16,677 nt of DNA from a bacterium (GCA_030699515.1 JAUYME010000015.1:1-16677), one strand, 5' to 3'. Numbered from the stretch's first letter, positions 6,819 through 13,357 are shown. The notes: a model not told the origin generated them from the letters alone. Numbers and translations: made by a program.

Positions 6819-8106
6819 GGAAAACTCTTAATACTTCTTCTAGTGTGGTTAATCCTTTAATGGCTTTTTCAACCCCGTCTTCAAGCATGGTTTTCATCCC
6901 GCTTGCCACGGAAGCCTTCCTTATTTCATCGGCGGTGGCGCGTTTCATAATAAGCTCTCGGATTTTTTCATCTATTTCCATAACTTCGTGGATACCGACT
7001 CTGCCTTTGTAGCCGCTTCCGCTGCACCTTTCACATCCTTCACCTTTATAAAAAACTTTATTATCGGCTAGCATTTCTTTTGGCACGGTTGTGGTTAAAG
7101 CTTCCAGCTCGGCCGCAGAAAACACTCTTTTGACCTTACAGTCTTCACAAATTGTTCTGACCAAGCGCTGACCAATAGCGATATTTATCGTAGAGGCAAT
7201 TAGAAAGGGTTCTACGCCAAGGTCTAAAAGCCGAGGAATGGTTACGGCGCTGTCGTTGGTGTGCAGGGTGGAAAGCACAAGGTGGCCGGTCATGGCGGCG
7301 TTAACGGCAATGCTAGCGGTTTCTCCGTCTCTAATTTCTCCTACCATAACAATGTTTGGGTCTTGGCGAAGAATTGAGCGCAGTCCGGTGGCAAACTCCA
7401 GGCCGGTTCGCTTGTTTACTTGAATTTGGTCTACGCCGGGCAGTGAATATTCAATGGGGTCTTCAATGGTAACGATGGAAATTTCCGGCTTATTCAGCTC
7501 TTTTAAAATCATGTAAAGAGTGGTGGTTTTGCCGGATCCGGTTGGGCCGGTGGTTAGAATCATTCCGTAGGGTTTGCTCATGGCCTTTCGCACTCTTTGT
7601 AAGTTGAGTTCGGAGAAGCCAAGTTTTACCAGATCAAAATTTTGACTATGATCAGCCAAAAGACGCATAACGCAGTTTTCGCCATAGTAGGTTGGAGCAA
7701 TGGCGACACGAACGTCTACAAATTTGCCGTCCATTTCCCCCTTAAAGCGCATACGTCCGTCCTGTGCTGCTTGGTGCTCGTCGGTTCTTAGTCCGGATTG
7801 GACTTTTATGCGCGTAATTATTTCACTGCTTAACTCTTTTGGAAATTTATATACATCGTGGAGAACACCATCTATTCTAAAGCGCATTCTCAGTGCTTTT
7901 TCTTCAGGATCAAGGTGAATGTCGCTGGCTCTTGCCGCATAAGCAAGGTTTAAAGAGGTGTCCACAATTTTAATGATGGAGCGAAGAGCTGTAGGGCGCT
8001 TAATTTCTTTCTCTAAATCAGAAACATCAATTTGCAGAGTGCTTTTTGGCTCTTGCTTTGGTGCTTCTGTTTTTGTTTCAGTTTTTGTCTGTGTTTCTTC
8101 CCCCAT
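6811..8106 (-). CDS. pilB: Type IV pilus assembly ATPase PilB, short form without N-terminal MshEN domain
   Basis: This hexameric secretion ATPase drives pilus extension from the cytoplasmic face. Visible motifs are Walker A GPTGSGKT (187-194), the Asp box IVTIEDPIE (211-219), Walker B NIVMVGEIRD (251-260), the His box AMTGHLVLSTLHTN (271-284) and the tetracysteine zinc site C320/C323 and C358/C361. The protein has 431 residues against about 550-570 for typical PilB. The N-terminal MshEN/c-di-GMP-binding domain is missing and replaced by about 20 low-complexity Thr/Glu/Lys residues. No separate PilT retraction ATPase is present here. The ATG at 8106 follows an AT-rich leader with no Shine-Dalgarno sequence. 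Confidence 0.93.
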   Translation of the reverse strand: MGEETQTKTETKTEAPKQEPKSTLQIDVSDLEKEIKRPTALRSIIKIVDTSLNLAYAARASDIHLDPEEKALRMRFRIDGVLHDVYKFPKELSSEIITRIKVQSGLRTDEHQAAQDGRMRFKGEMDGKFVDVRVAIAPTYYGENCVMRLLADHSQNFDLVKLGFSELNLQRVRKAMSKPYGMILTTGPTGSGKTTTLYMILKELNKPEISIVTIEDPIEYSLPGVDQIQVNKRTGLEFATGLRSILRQDPNIVMVGEIRDGETASIAVNAAMTGHLVLSTLHTNDSAVTIPRLLDLGVEPFLIASTINIAIGQRLVRTICEDCKVKRVFSAAELEALTTTVPKEMLADNKVFYKGEGCERCSGSGYKGRVGIHEVMEIDEKIRELIMKRATADEIRKASVASGMKTMLEDGVEKAIKGLTTLEEVLRVFHE

Positions 8107-8196
8107 AGGAAACGTGCCGCTTACGCGGTTACTAAGTTAATTTTAGCACGGGAGTAATCGCGCCGCCTAAAAACATTAAGCAATATTAAAGTATTA

Positions 8197-8220
8197 GGCG
8201 AGCCTCGCCCTTCGGGCGGG
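8197..8220. repeat. GC-rich palindromic repeat, copy 1
   Basis: GGCGAG-C-CTCGCC (8197-8209) is a palindrome that runs into CGCCC-TTC-GGGCG. The reverse complement of 8197-8210 is identical to 14 bases at 8586-8599, so the same element lies in opposite orientation on either side of the tRNA. Confidence 0.7.
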
Positions 8221-8253
8221 AATATCGCGAATTGGTGCAAAATATCGCGAATG

Positions 8254-8299
8254 AAAAGAATTATATAATATATTATGGAATATATTATATAATTCTTTT
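8254..8299. repeat. 46-bp AT-rich hairpin (21-bp perfect arms, 4-nt loop)
   Basis: The arm AAAAGAATTATATAATATAT-T (8254-8274) is exactly complementary to 8279-8299, with loop ATGG. The first 16 bases recur at 14097-14112 and a near match to the other arm lies at 14462-14483, so this looks like one member of a repeat family. Confidence 0.85.
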
Positions 8300-8308
8300 G
8301 ATTCGTCT

Positions 8309-8358
8309 TATGCGGCCTATGAGTCCTATATCGCGCTATAGGACTAATAGGTCGCATA
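8309..8358. repeat. Imperfect 50-bp hairpin (22-bp arms, 6-nt loop)
   Basis: Arms 8309-8330 and 8337-8358 pair over 22 positions with one G-T pair and one mismatch. The loop is TCGCGC. It spans 50 bp, the same length as the neighbouring perfect palindrome. Confidence 0.8.
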
Positions 8359-8372
8359 GGCCTTATCAGCAA

Positions 8373-8422
8373 AGCAACCCACAATGCCACTATGCCGCGG
8401 CATAGTGGCATTGTGGGTTGCT
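8373..8422. repeat. Perfect 50-bp palindrome, copy 1
   Basis: Bases 8373-8397 and 8398-8422 are exact reverse complements with no spacer. The outer part AGCAACCCACAATG is nearly the same as the outer part (AGCACCCCACAAAG) of the palindrome at 13424-13473, while the central parts differ. It lies 55 nt upstream of the tRNA gene in a divergent intergenic region. In RNA it would form a 20-plus-bp hairpin. On the minus strand it is followed by GCTTTGC rather than a long U tract. Confidence 0.9.
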
Positions 8423-8477
8423 GTTTATGCTGAAAAAATCTAGAATAATGCCACTCTCGCCTAAGAGCGAGTAAAAA

Positions 8478-8548
8478 TGCCGAGTGGTGTAATGGCAGCA
8501 CGGCTGGTTCTGGTCCAGCAAATTGGGGTTCGATTCCCTGCTCGGCAA
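8478..8548 (+). tRNA. tRNA-Gln (anticodon CTG)
   Basis: The cloverleaf can be drawn directly. The acceptor stem is TGCCGAG/CTCGGCA (8478-8484 and 8541-8547) with discriminator A8548. The D-arm region GTGTAATGGCAGCAC is characteristic of bacterial tRNA-Gln. The anticodon stem is GCTGG/CCAGC with loop TTCTGGT, anticodon CTG at 8510-8512. The T-loop is TTCGATT in a stem with two G-T pairs. CCA is not encoded (ACA follows) and must be added by CCA-transferase. It decodes CAG. Confidence 0.93.
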
Positions 8549-8558
8549 CAAATTAAAG

Positions 8559-8635
8559 AGGTTCCCGCCTTCATTGCATAGCAATGGGCGAGGCTCGCCC
8601 AAGCAAAGCTCGGGCGGCGAATCCTAGTCCGGCAA
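8559..8635 (+). pseudogene. tRNA 3'-half-like remnant 1, T-loop interrupted by 54-nt palindromic insert
   Basis: AGGTTC (8559-8564) and GAATCCTAGTCCGGCAAC (8619-8635, starting GAATCC) join into a standard T-arm plus acceptor 3' strand if the 54 bases between them are removed. The insert has CCGCC/GGCGG ends, a CATTGCATAGCAATG hairpin and the palindrome GGGCGAGGCTCGCCC (8586-8600). No matching 5' tRNA half is visible, so this is probably a remnant. Origin by decay or insertion is inferred. Confidence 0.5.
8586..8600. repeat. GC-rich palindromic repeat, copy 2
   Basis: GGGCGAG-G-CTCGCCC is a palindrome whose first 14 bases are the reverse complement of 8197-8210. It sits inside the T-loop insert of the first tRNA-like remnant. 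Confidence 0.7.
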
Positions 8636-8637
8636 CT

Positions 8638-8719
8638 CTGGATAGAATTGAAAAAATGAATAATTAGGTTCTCAGCCGGAGGCTGATTCGCCTCTGGCGA
8701 AGATTCCCTATCCGGCAAC
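8638..8719 (+). pseudogene. tRNA-like remnant 2, T-loop interrupted by 30-nt double hairpin
   Basis: AGGTTC (8666-8671) and GATTCCCTATCCGGCAACA (from 8702) form a T-arm plus acceptor 3' strand once the 30 bases 8672-8701 are removed. The insert is two small hairpins, CAGCC-GGA-GGCTG and TTCGCC-TCT-GGCGAA. CTGGATAG (8638-8645) can pair with CTATCCGG (8708-8715) as an 8-bp acceptor-like stem. The 20 bases between it and AGGTTC are AT-rich and contain no D-arm or anticodon arm. A degenerate tRNA or tRNA-like structure is the best description. Confidence 0.45.
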
Positions 8720-8828
8720 ACTTCGATTCGCATACTCTCGCTCAGTGCAAGCTACTTCTAAAATTTGCGGATTATGCCTATTTGAATGTAGTATTAGTTA
8801 ATACATTACAAATTTAAATATTAATAAT

Positions 8829-9113
8829 ATGGAAACTACTTCAAAGTCGACAAAATGGCTTACAATCATCCTTTTGGCAGTTGTTCTTGTTCTAATCTTT
8901 CTTTTAATCGGAGCAAAGAGAGATCTAAATAATGTGCTGGCCGGTTTAGATGAGGAATCTAGAGATTATCAGAAGGAAATTGAAGAAGAATGTGCTGACT
9001 CTACTGTTGGTAACGTAAGCGAGGAATGTAAGGAAGTGTTGGAAGAGTTTGGCGATCTGTTGGGAGAATACAACAAACTGCTTGAAGAGGCAGAAGTAGA
9101 AGCTGAGGCTTAA
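8829..9113 (+). CDS. Small membrane-anchored acidic coiled-coil protein, function unknown
   Basis: This 94-residue protein has a short polar N-terminus, one membrane helix (about 10-27, WLTIILLAVVLVLIFLLIG), and then a strongly acidic heptad-like region (30-94) rich in Glu/Leu. It carries two cysteines (EEECADS and SEECKEV), which could make a disulfide if the tail faces outside. I do not recognise a family. It is a single-gene unit, with a terminator following at 9142-9168 and a weak possible promoter upstream (TTGCGG 8765-8770, TAGTAT 8789-8794, 18-nt spacer). The length, start ATG and clear 3' terminator support a real gene. Confidence 0.7.
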   Translation: METTSKSTKWLTIILLAVVLVLIFLLIGAKRDLNNVLAGLDEESRDYQKEIEEECADSTVGNVSEECKEVLEEFGDLLGEYNKLLEEAEVEAEA

Positions 9114-9141
9114 TCGGCCCAATCATAGTAGGAATGACCCT

Positions 9142-9168
9142 AAAAAACGGCCCCTTGGGCCGTTTTTT
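9142..9168 (+). terminator. Intrinsic terminator after the small coiled-coil gene
   Basis: AAAAAACGGCCC (9142-9153) and GGGCCGTTTTTT (9157-9168) form a perfect 12-bp stem with a 3-nt loop and a six-T run. This is a textbook Rho-independent terminator. Confidence 0.93.
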
Positions 9169-9189
9169 GCCTTTTTGGTGCGCACTTAT

Positions 9190-9219
9190 TTGCATATTGT
9201 CTCTAAAGAAGCGTAAAAT
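9190..9219 (+). promoter_or_regulatory. Candidate promoter for the M14 gene pair
   Basis: TTGCAT (9190-9195) and TAAAAT (9214-9219) are separated by 18 nt and lie 29 nt before the ATG at 9248, just after the preceding terminator. Both hexamers are reasonable sigma-70-type matches. Confidence 0.5.
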
Positions 9220-9247
9220 GGGGTTAATTAACCGCTAATTTAAAACT

Positions 9248-10183
9248 ATGAAAAAAGGAATTGTTGCGCTTATTATCATTATTCTTATAGCCCTTGGAGT
9301 TTGGCTTTTGATGAAAGACGGATCGGATAGCACGGTTACTCCTGATCAAGAACTGGAAGATACGGATACTTCAATGGGAGACGAAAATGGCGACGGTGAT
9401 GAACTGGCTGATAAAACAAGAACTATAATTGGCTCTTCTGTGGAAGGAAAAGAGATTGTTGCTTACCATTATTATGGAAAGAATGAAGATAATGTGGATT
9501 TTGGACCATATCTTGAAATCCTTTTGGTGGGCGGAATTCACGGCGGATACAGCTGGAACACTGCGTTGGTGGCTTATGAAGCAATAGATTACTTTAAGGC
9601 AAATCCGGATGCAATTCCTGATGATGTAAAGCTAACAATTGTTCCGGTATTAAACCCGGACGGACTTGAAGCAGTTGTTGGAACAAGCGGAAGGTTTAGT
9701 AAGGACGATGTTCCTACTAGTGAATCGGAAACAATTCCCGGAAGATTTAATGCAAACGAGGTGGACTTGAACCGAAACTTTGACTGTGACTGGCAGGCAG
9801 AGGCAAAGTGGCAAAGCAGAGATGTAAGCGGCGGAACTGCAGCCTTTTCGGAGCCGGAAGCAAAGGCGATTCGCAATTACATTGAAGATGTGAACCCGGC
9901 TGCGGTTGTGGTTTATTACAGTGCTGCCGGAGGAGTGTTTGCTTCAAACTGTCATGGCGGAGTACTTAGTGAAACTACGGACTTAACAAAAGTTTACGCT
10001 GATGCCAGCGGATACGGGGCTTACCAGAGCTTTGATTTTTACGAGATAAGCGGAGATATGGTGAACTGGTTGGCGAAGGAAGGAGTTCCGGCAATTAGCG
10101 TGCTTCTTAGCGACCACCAGAATGTTGAGTGGAGCAAGAATCGCTCTGGAGTAGAAGCCATACTTGAATATTATTCCTCTTAG
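9248..10183 (+). CDS. M14-like carboxypeptidase homologue, probably catalytically inactive
   Basis: This 311-residue protein is anchored by an N-terminal helix (about 4-22), followed by an acidic linker and an M14 zinc-carboxypeptidase-like domain (about 58-311). Fold signatures are GGIHGGYSWN (95-104), LNPDGL (135-140), EVDLNRNFDC (171-180) and FSEPEAKAIR (200-209). Compared with the paralogue just downstream, three catalytic positions are changed. The Glu after HGGY is Ser102, the His of 'FWHSQ' is Tyr224, and the Glu of 'VTVELS' is Leu286. The first His (98) and the NRN substrate-binding motif remain. The protein probably binds a peptide or wall fragment without cleaving it, or regulates its neighbour. 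Function is inferred; the fold is confident. Confidence 0.8.
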   Translation: MKKGIVALIIIILIALGVWLLMKDGSDSTVTPDQELEDTDTSMGDENGDGDELADKTRTIIGSSVEGKEIVAYHYYGKNEDNVDFGPYLEILLVGGIHGGYSWNTALVAYEAIDYFKANPDAIPDDVKLTIVPVLNPDGLEAVVGTSGRFSKDDVPTSESETIPGRFNANEVDLNRNFDCDWQAEAKWQSRDVSGGTAAFSEPEAKAIRNYIEDVNPAAVVVYYSAAGGVFASNCHGGVLSETTDLTKVYADASGYGAYQSFDFYEISGDMVNWLAKEGVPAISVLLSDHQNVEWSKNRSGVEAILEYYSS

Positions 10184-10196
10184 GCAATAAACGCTG

Positions 10197-11081
10197 ATGC
10201 TTAAAAGAAAAAAAGCGCTTATTTGGGCCTTGATTGCCATTGTTGTGATTGTTACAGCAATTATTAGCATTGCTAAATTTAAGGACAAGATAAAAGAACT
10301 TCCGATTGTAGAAGAAATTTCAGAGGAATTTGAGCCAAGACATGAAGTAATTGGGCAAAGTGTGGAAGGGCGTAAAATTGAAGCTTATAGCTTCGGCGGT
10401 GGCGACACTCACCTGCTTTTTGTGGGCGGAATTCATGGCGGTTACGAGTGGAACAGCGTGCTTTTAGCTTACAAGACCATAGATCATTTCAACGAACTGG
10501 CAAATACCATTCCGGATAATTTAACGGTAACAATTATTCCCAATGCAAACCCAGATGGGCTTTATAAAGTTATTGCCAAAGAAGGGCGATTTAGTGCAAC
10601 CGAAGTACCGGCTGACGCTGCGCTTTTGGCTTCCGGAAGGTTTAACGCAAATGAGGTGGATTTAAACAGAAACTTTGACTGCAAATGGCAAGCAACAAGC
10701 AGTTGGCGAGGAAGCATTGTTAGTGCAGGAACGGAAGCTTTTTCCGAGCCAGAGGCTAGGGCAATTCGAGATTTTGTTTTAGAAAATGAGCCGGATGCAG
10801 TGGTGTTTTGGCACAGTCAGGCAAACGCGGTGTATGCAAGCGAATGTGAAGCAGGCATTTTGCCAGTTACTTTGGATGTGATGAATACTTATGCAAAATC
10901 AGCTGGCTACAATGCGGTGAGTAGCTTTGATGCTTATCCGGTTACCGGAGATAGCGAAGGCTGGTTGGCCTCTATTGGTATTCCGTCTGTAACGGTAGAG
11001 CTTTCCACCCACGAAAGTATTGAATGGGAAAAGAACTTAGCAGGAATAAAATCACTGTTTGATTATTTTGCTACTAATTAG
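10197..11081 (+). CDS. Membrane-anchored M14-family zinc carboxypeptidase
   Basis: This 294-residue protein has an N-terminal membrane helix (about 7-26) and an extracytoplasmic M14 domain. Likely zinc and catalytic residues are His80 and Glu84 in HGGYEWN (one residue longer than the usual HxxE), Asn158/Arg159 in DLNRNF, His206 in FWHSQ and Glu268 in VTVELS. Cys162 and Cys217 are conserved in the paralogue and could form a disulfide. M14 enzymes remove C-terminal residues from peptides. Bacterial members often act on peptidoglycan stem peptides, but the substrate here is unknown. It begins 13 nt after the inactive-looking paralogue, so the two are co-transcribed. Its stop overlaps the convergent antitoxin gene. 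Confidence 0.85.
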   Translation: MLKRKKALIWALIAIVVIVTAIISIAKFKDKIKELPIVEEISEEFEPRHEVIGQSVEGRKIEAYSFGGGDTHLLFVGGIHGGYEWNSVLLAYKTIDHFNELANTIPDNLTVTIIPNANPDGLYKVIAKEGRFSATEVPADAALLASGRFNANEVDLNRNFDCKWQATSSWRGSIVSAGTEAFSEPEARAIRDFVLENEPDAVVFWHSQANAVYASECEAGILPVTLDVMNTYAKSAGYNAVSSFDAYPVTGDSEGWLASIGIPSVTVELSTHESIEWEKNLAGIKSLFDYFATN

Positions 11082-11272
11082 TTAGTTTCGCGGGCGTCTT
11101 CTTCGTATTTTTTTATTGCTTTCTCAACCTGGCTGTCGTCCTGAGGCAAAGGCACTATCATTGCACGCGGCTTTTTCCTGCGCATCACAATAATTGGTAG
11201 GTGCGTGTAGTAGACACTATCAACAATGTCTTGCAGGTTTCTTCTGAGTTCACTGATTTTTACAACTTTCAT
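11078..11272 (-). CDS. Phd/YefM-family antitoxin, solitary
   Basis: This 64-residue protein has the Phd/YefM pattern: MKVVKISELRRNLQDIVDSV, a central 'LPIIVMRRKKPRAMIVPLP' strand pair, and a charged C-terminal helix (EKAIKKYEEDARETN) of the type that wraps the toxin. Such proteins bind DNA as dimers, repress their own operon and neutralise RelE/Doc-type toxins. No toxin gene is adjacent: the flanks are the convergent M14 gene (stop codons overlap, 11078-11081) and a spacer leading to a secreted-protein gene on the other strand. It may be an orphan regulator or the remnant of a toxin-antitoxin pair. Confidence 0.8.
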   Translation of the reverse strand: MKVVKISELRRNLQDIVDSVYYTHLPIIVMRRKKPRAMIVPLPQDDSQVEKAIKKYEEDARETN

Positions 11273-11446
11273 AAAAGTATTATGGAAATAAAATTAAGGC
11301 ACGACAATTTATAAACCTTCCAAGTACTTAGACGTTACAAGTGTCATTTCTTTACAAAATGTAATTTTTGACAGATTGGTACGTTATGTACTGCAGTCGA
11401 CCTATATGGATTTCCCCATCTTTACTAAAATTAACTAAACCCAATC

Positions 11447-12028
11447 ATGACAAAAACTATCAAACTAGAAAAATTCCTTATTACAGTTGGATTTGCATTG
11501 CTTGCATTTGCTCTTGCAAGTGTGGCTATGGCTGCAACTTATCAATATGTGGATGTAAATGGAAATCTTTTAACCATTGTTGCAGACAATCCAACCGAAG
11601 CGATTAATAATGCGCCAAACAGAGCCCCTAGCAGCGGGGTGGTGCTTGTTTCATCTGCCAGTTTGTCCAGCGGTACTGTTCTTGGGGTGAGTACACTTAC
11701 AGCTACCGTTACTTCAGGTACAGAGCTATACGCTTATGTAGATGTTTCCGGTAACGTAAGGACAGTAGTGGCAAGTAGTGCGGCAGAAGCGCTGGTTATA
11801 GCGCCAAACCGAGCTCCTAACAGTGGAGTGGTATTAGTCGGGCAGGCTAGCGTATCTAGCGGAAGCGTTCTTGGTGCGACTACTGTTGTAAGTAGTGGGG
11901 CTAACCTATACATGTATGTAGACATCTCCGGAAACGTTCGCACAGTTATGGCCAACAGCGCAGCTGAGGCTTTTGCCAAAGCGGTAAATATTGCTCCCAA
12001 CAGCGGAGTGGCGCTTGTTAATGCATAG
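11447..12028 (+). CDS. Secreted protein made of three tandem repeats, function unknown
   Basis: The 193-residue protein begins with a Sec signal peptide (KLEKF + hydrophobic core, likely cleaved after AMA at about residue 29). The mature part is three repeats of about 38 residues (32-69, 95-132, 155-192). Each is built as Y-x-YVD-(V/I)-x-GN-(V/L)-x-T-(V/I) ... A-(E/A)-AE-A ... APN(R)xP-x-SGVxLV. They are joined by Ser/Thr/Gly linkers containing SSG(T/S)VLG. Each repeat would fit a small beta-beta-alpha-beta unit. I do not recognise the family. It may be a surface or cell-wall-associated protein. The leader upstream lacks a Shine-Dalgarno sequence and a clear promoter. Confidence 0.82.
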   Translation: MTKTIKLEKFLITVGFALLAFALASVAMAATYQYVDVNGNLLTIVADNPTEAINNAPNRAPSSGVVLVSSASLSSGTVLGVSTLTATVTSGTELYAYVDVSGNVRTVVASSAAEALVIAPNRAPNSGVVLVGQASVSSGSVLGATTVVSSGANLYMYVDISGNVRTVMANSAAEAFAKAVNIAPNSGVALVNA

Positions 12029-12060
12029 AAATTAAAAGCTTAAGTTAATCAAACATTAAA

Positions 12061-12420
12061 ATGTCATCAGAAAGAGTTGCTCTTTATAGGCTGGTAAGGC
12101 TGGTAGACTATATCGCCTACATCATTGTAAGCTTGCTCTTATTGCGCTTTGTCTTGAAGCTCTTTGGGGCAAACCCTGCTACCCCCTTCGTAGACTTTAT
12201 CTACAGCATAGCCGGATTCTTCCTTGCTCCATTTCAGTTTATCTTTGCCAACAGTCCAGCGCCGGAACCGGGGTCAATCATTGAGTGGAGCGTACTAGTG
12301 GCAATAATCGTTTACTGGCTGATTGCACTTGCGATTACAAAACTGATTGTCGGCGCCAGACCCGTAAGCCGTCATGAAGCCGAAAGCTATTTGGCAGCAG
12401 AGGACAGAGACGAATTGTAG
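12061..12420 (+). CDS. YggT family integral membrane protein
   Basis: The 119-residue protein has the YggT layout: a first membrane helix (about 16-35) ending RFVLKLFGAN, the conserved segment NPATPFVDFIYSIAGFFLAPF (38-58), a proline-rich loop, and a second strong membrane helix (75-97). YggT proteins are small membrane proteins linked in other bacteria to osmotic tolerance, cell division or thylakoid/FtsZ organisation; their exact role is unsettled. The C-terminal tail (RHEAESYLAAEDRDEL) is hydrophilic. It follows the repeat protein by 32 nt on the same strand and is followed by a strong terminator. Confidence 0.85.
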   Translation: MSSERVALYRLVRLVDYIAYIIVSLLLLRFVLKLFGANPATPFVDFIYSIAGFFLAPFQFIFANSPAPEPGSIIEWSVLVAIIVYWLIALAITKLIVGARPVSRHEAESYLAAEDRDEL

Positions 12421-12423
12421 CAA

Positions 12424-12459
12424 AAAACAAAATTAGCTCATGTGAGCTAATTTTGTTTT
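12424..12459. terminator. Bidirectional intrinsic terminator between yggT and vanY-like gene
   Basis: The 17-bp perfect stem AAAACAAAATTAGCTCA (12424-12440) pairs with 12443-12459 around a 2-nt loop. A-rich and T-rich ends on both sides let it serve both convergent genes. The VanY stop codon (12458-12460) overlaps its edge. Confidence 0.9.
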
Positions 12460-13357
12460 AGTCAAAAATCTTAACCAAATATTCGTCAATCTTGCGCTGA
12501 TCCCAGTCGTAGAAGTGCGCATTGTCGTCGTCTAAATCTTCTGCTAAATCCTCCCCAACAAAACGCCAGTGCCATGGCTCGTACTGATAGTAGGCGTTGC
12601 CTCTTGGATAAGAAAGGGTAAAGCCGTATTTGTGGGCATTTTTCTCCAGCCATTTAAAAGCTTCCGTGTTTTCAAAACCGATTGTTAGACTTGGATTGAT
12701 TGTAGTTACAAAATCTACGGTTGTGCCCAGTTGATGCTCGCTGTAGCCTTGATCGGCGCTAAAGGTATTGGCTCCGCTTCCGTAAGTGAAAGTATAGCCG
12801 CTCTTTATTGATGCTTGATCTCCAAAGGAGCGATATGCGGAAAGAACCCGTAGCTCTACCCCATCCCTTTTTGCATCTTCCAATAAATCGTCTAAAAATG
12901 ACCACACCTGGGCATGTATTTTCATTTCCTCTTTTGCGTTTGTTGCGACAAAGTCCTCGTCTATGCTTTTAAGCTTAGAGGGAAGGTAGTGCTCGTTTAA
13001 GAAATAAACTTTGGAATATTTTTGCAAAAGCTCTTCGTCAGTTTTTGAAAGTTTGTCTAAAATTCCAACGGTATCCTCCAGCTCTTCAATTTGCTCAAAG
13101 AATTCATCGTTTCGCTCTTTTTCTTCATTTAGCCTTTCGCTAAGCTGTGCCCTATCTTGATTGGCGTTGCTTAGTTCGTTTTCTGTAAATGCCAACTGAT
13201 CTTTTGTTGAATTAAGCTCTGCCTGAACTGCCTCCTTTGCATCTACTTCTTCCATATAACGATAAACTGCGTAGCCTAAGGCGGCAAGAAGTATTACCAT
13301 GCCCAAAATAAAGGTCCAAAGCTTTAGAGAAATGTTTTTTTCGGCTGCCTGCTTCAT
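12458..13357 (-). CDS. VanY-type D-alanyl-D-alanine carboxypeptidase, membrane anchored (M15B)
   Basis: This 299-residue protein has an N-terminal membrane helix (about 13-33), a coiled coil (about 35-110) and a C-terminal M15B peptidase domain (about 140-275). Metal and catalytic residues are visible: SAYRSFGDQ (173-181), SEHQLGTTVDF with His208 and Asp215, and EPWHWRF with Glu260 and His263. It should remove the terminal D-Ala of peptidoglycan stem peptides outside the membrane. The coiled coil probably positions it or forms dimers. It is convergent with yggT and divergent from the serine hydrolase, with a 50-bp palindrome in the divergent gap. No vancomycin-resistance ligase is nearby, so a housekeeping wall role is more likely than resistance. 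Confidence 0.92.
   Translation of the reverse strand: MKQAAEKNISLKLWTFILGMVILLAALGYAVYRYMEEVDAKEAVQAELNSTKDQLAFTENELSNANQDRAQLSERLNEEKERNDEFFEQIEELEDTVGILDKLSKTDEELLQKYSKVYFLNEHYLPSKLKSIDEDFVATNAKEEMKIHAQVWSFLDDLLEDAKRDGVELRVLSAYRSFGDQASIKSGYTFTYGSGANTFSADQGYSEHQLGTTVDFVTTINPSLTIGFENTEAFKWLEKNAHKYGFTLSYPRGNAYYQYEPWHWRFVGEDLAEDLDDDNAHFYDWDQRKIDEYLVKIFD

Larger units (their letters stand above)
8107..8477. other. Palindrome-rich intergenic island between pilB and tRNA-Gln
   Basis: This 371-base gene-free stretch holds, in order: a GGCGAGCCTCGCC palindrome with adjoining CGCCCTTCGGGCG hairpin (8197-8220), a 12-bp direct repeat AATATCGCGAAT (8221-8232, 8241-8252), a 46-bp AT hairpin, an imperfect 50-bp hairpin and a perfect 50-bp palindrome. 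The pilB promoter should lie in 8107-8200, but I see only a TAAAAT-like -10 on the minus strand near 8150 and no clear -35. Open frames crossing the island are artefacts of the palindromes. Confidence 0.7.

Noticed and set aside
8638..8719. A second functional tRNA gene
   Set aside because: There is a T-arm and an acceptor-like stem, but no D-arm or anticodon arm can be drawn, and the T-loop is interrupted.
8121..8733. Several open frames on the minus strand across the tRNA region, one with 'AGNRTPIC'
   Set aside because: They are antisense translations of the tRNA-Gln gene and its remnants, a well-known annotation artefact, and of palindromes.
11368..11607. 79-codon open frame starting before the secreted repeat protein
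   Set aside because: It overlaps the signal-peptide gene in another frame and has no coherent domain.
12458..13357. Vancomycin resistance locus
   Set aside because: Only a VanY-type peptidase is present, without VanH/A/X or a two-component system; a housekeeping wall enzyme is more likely.
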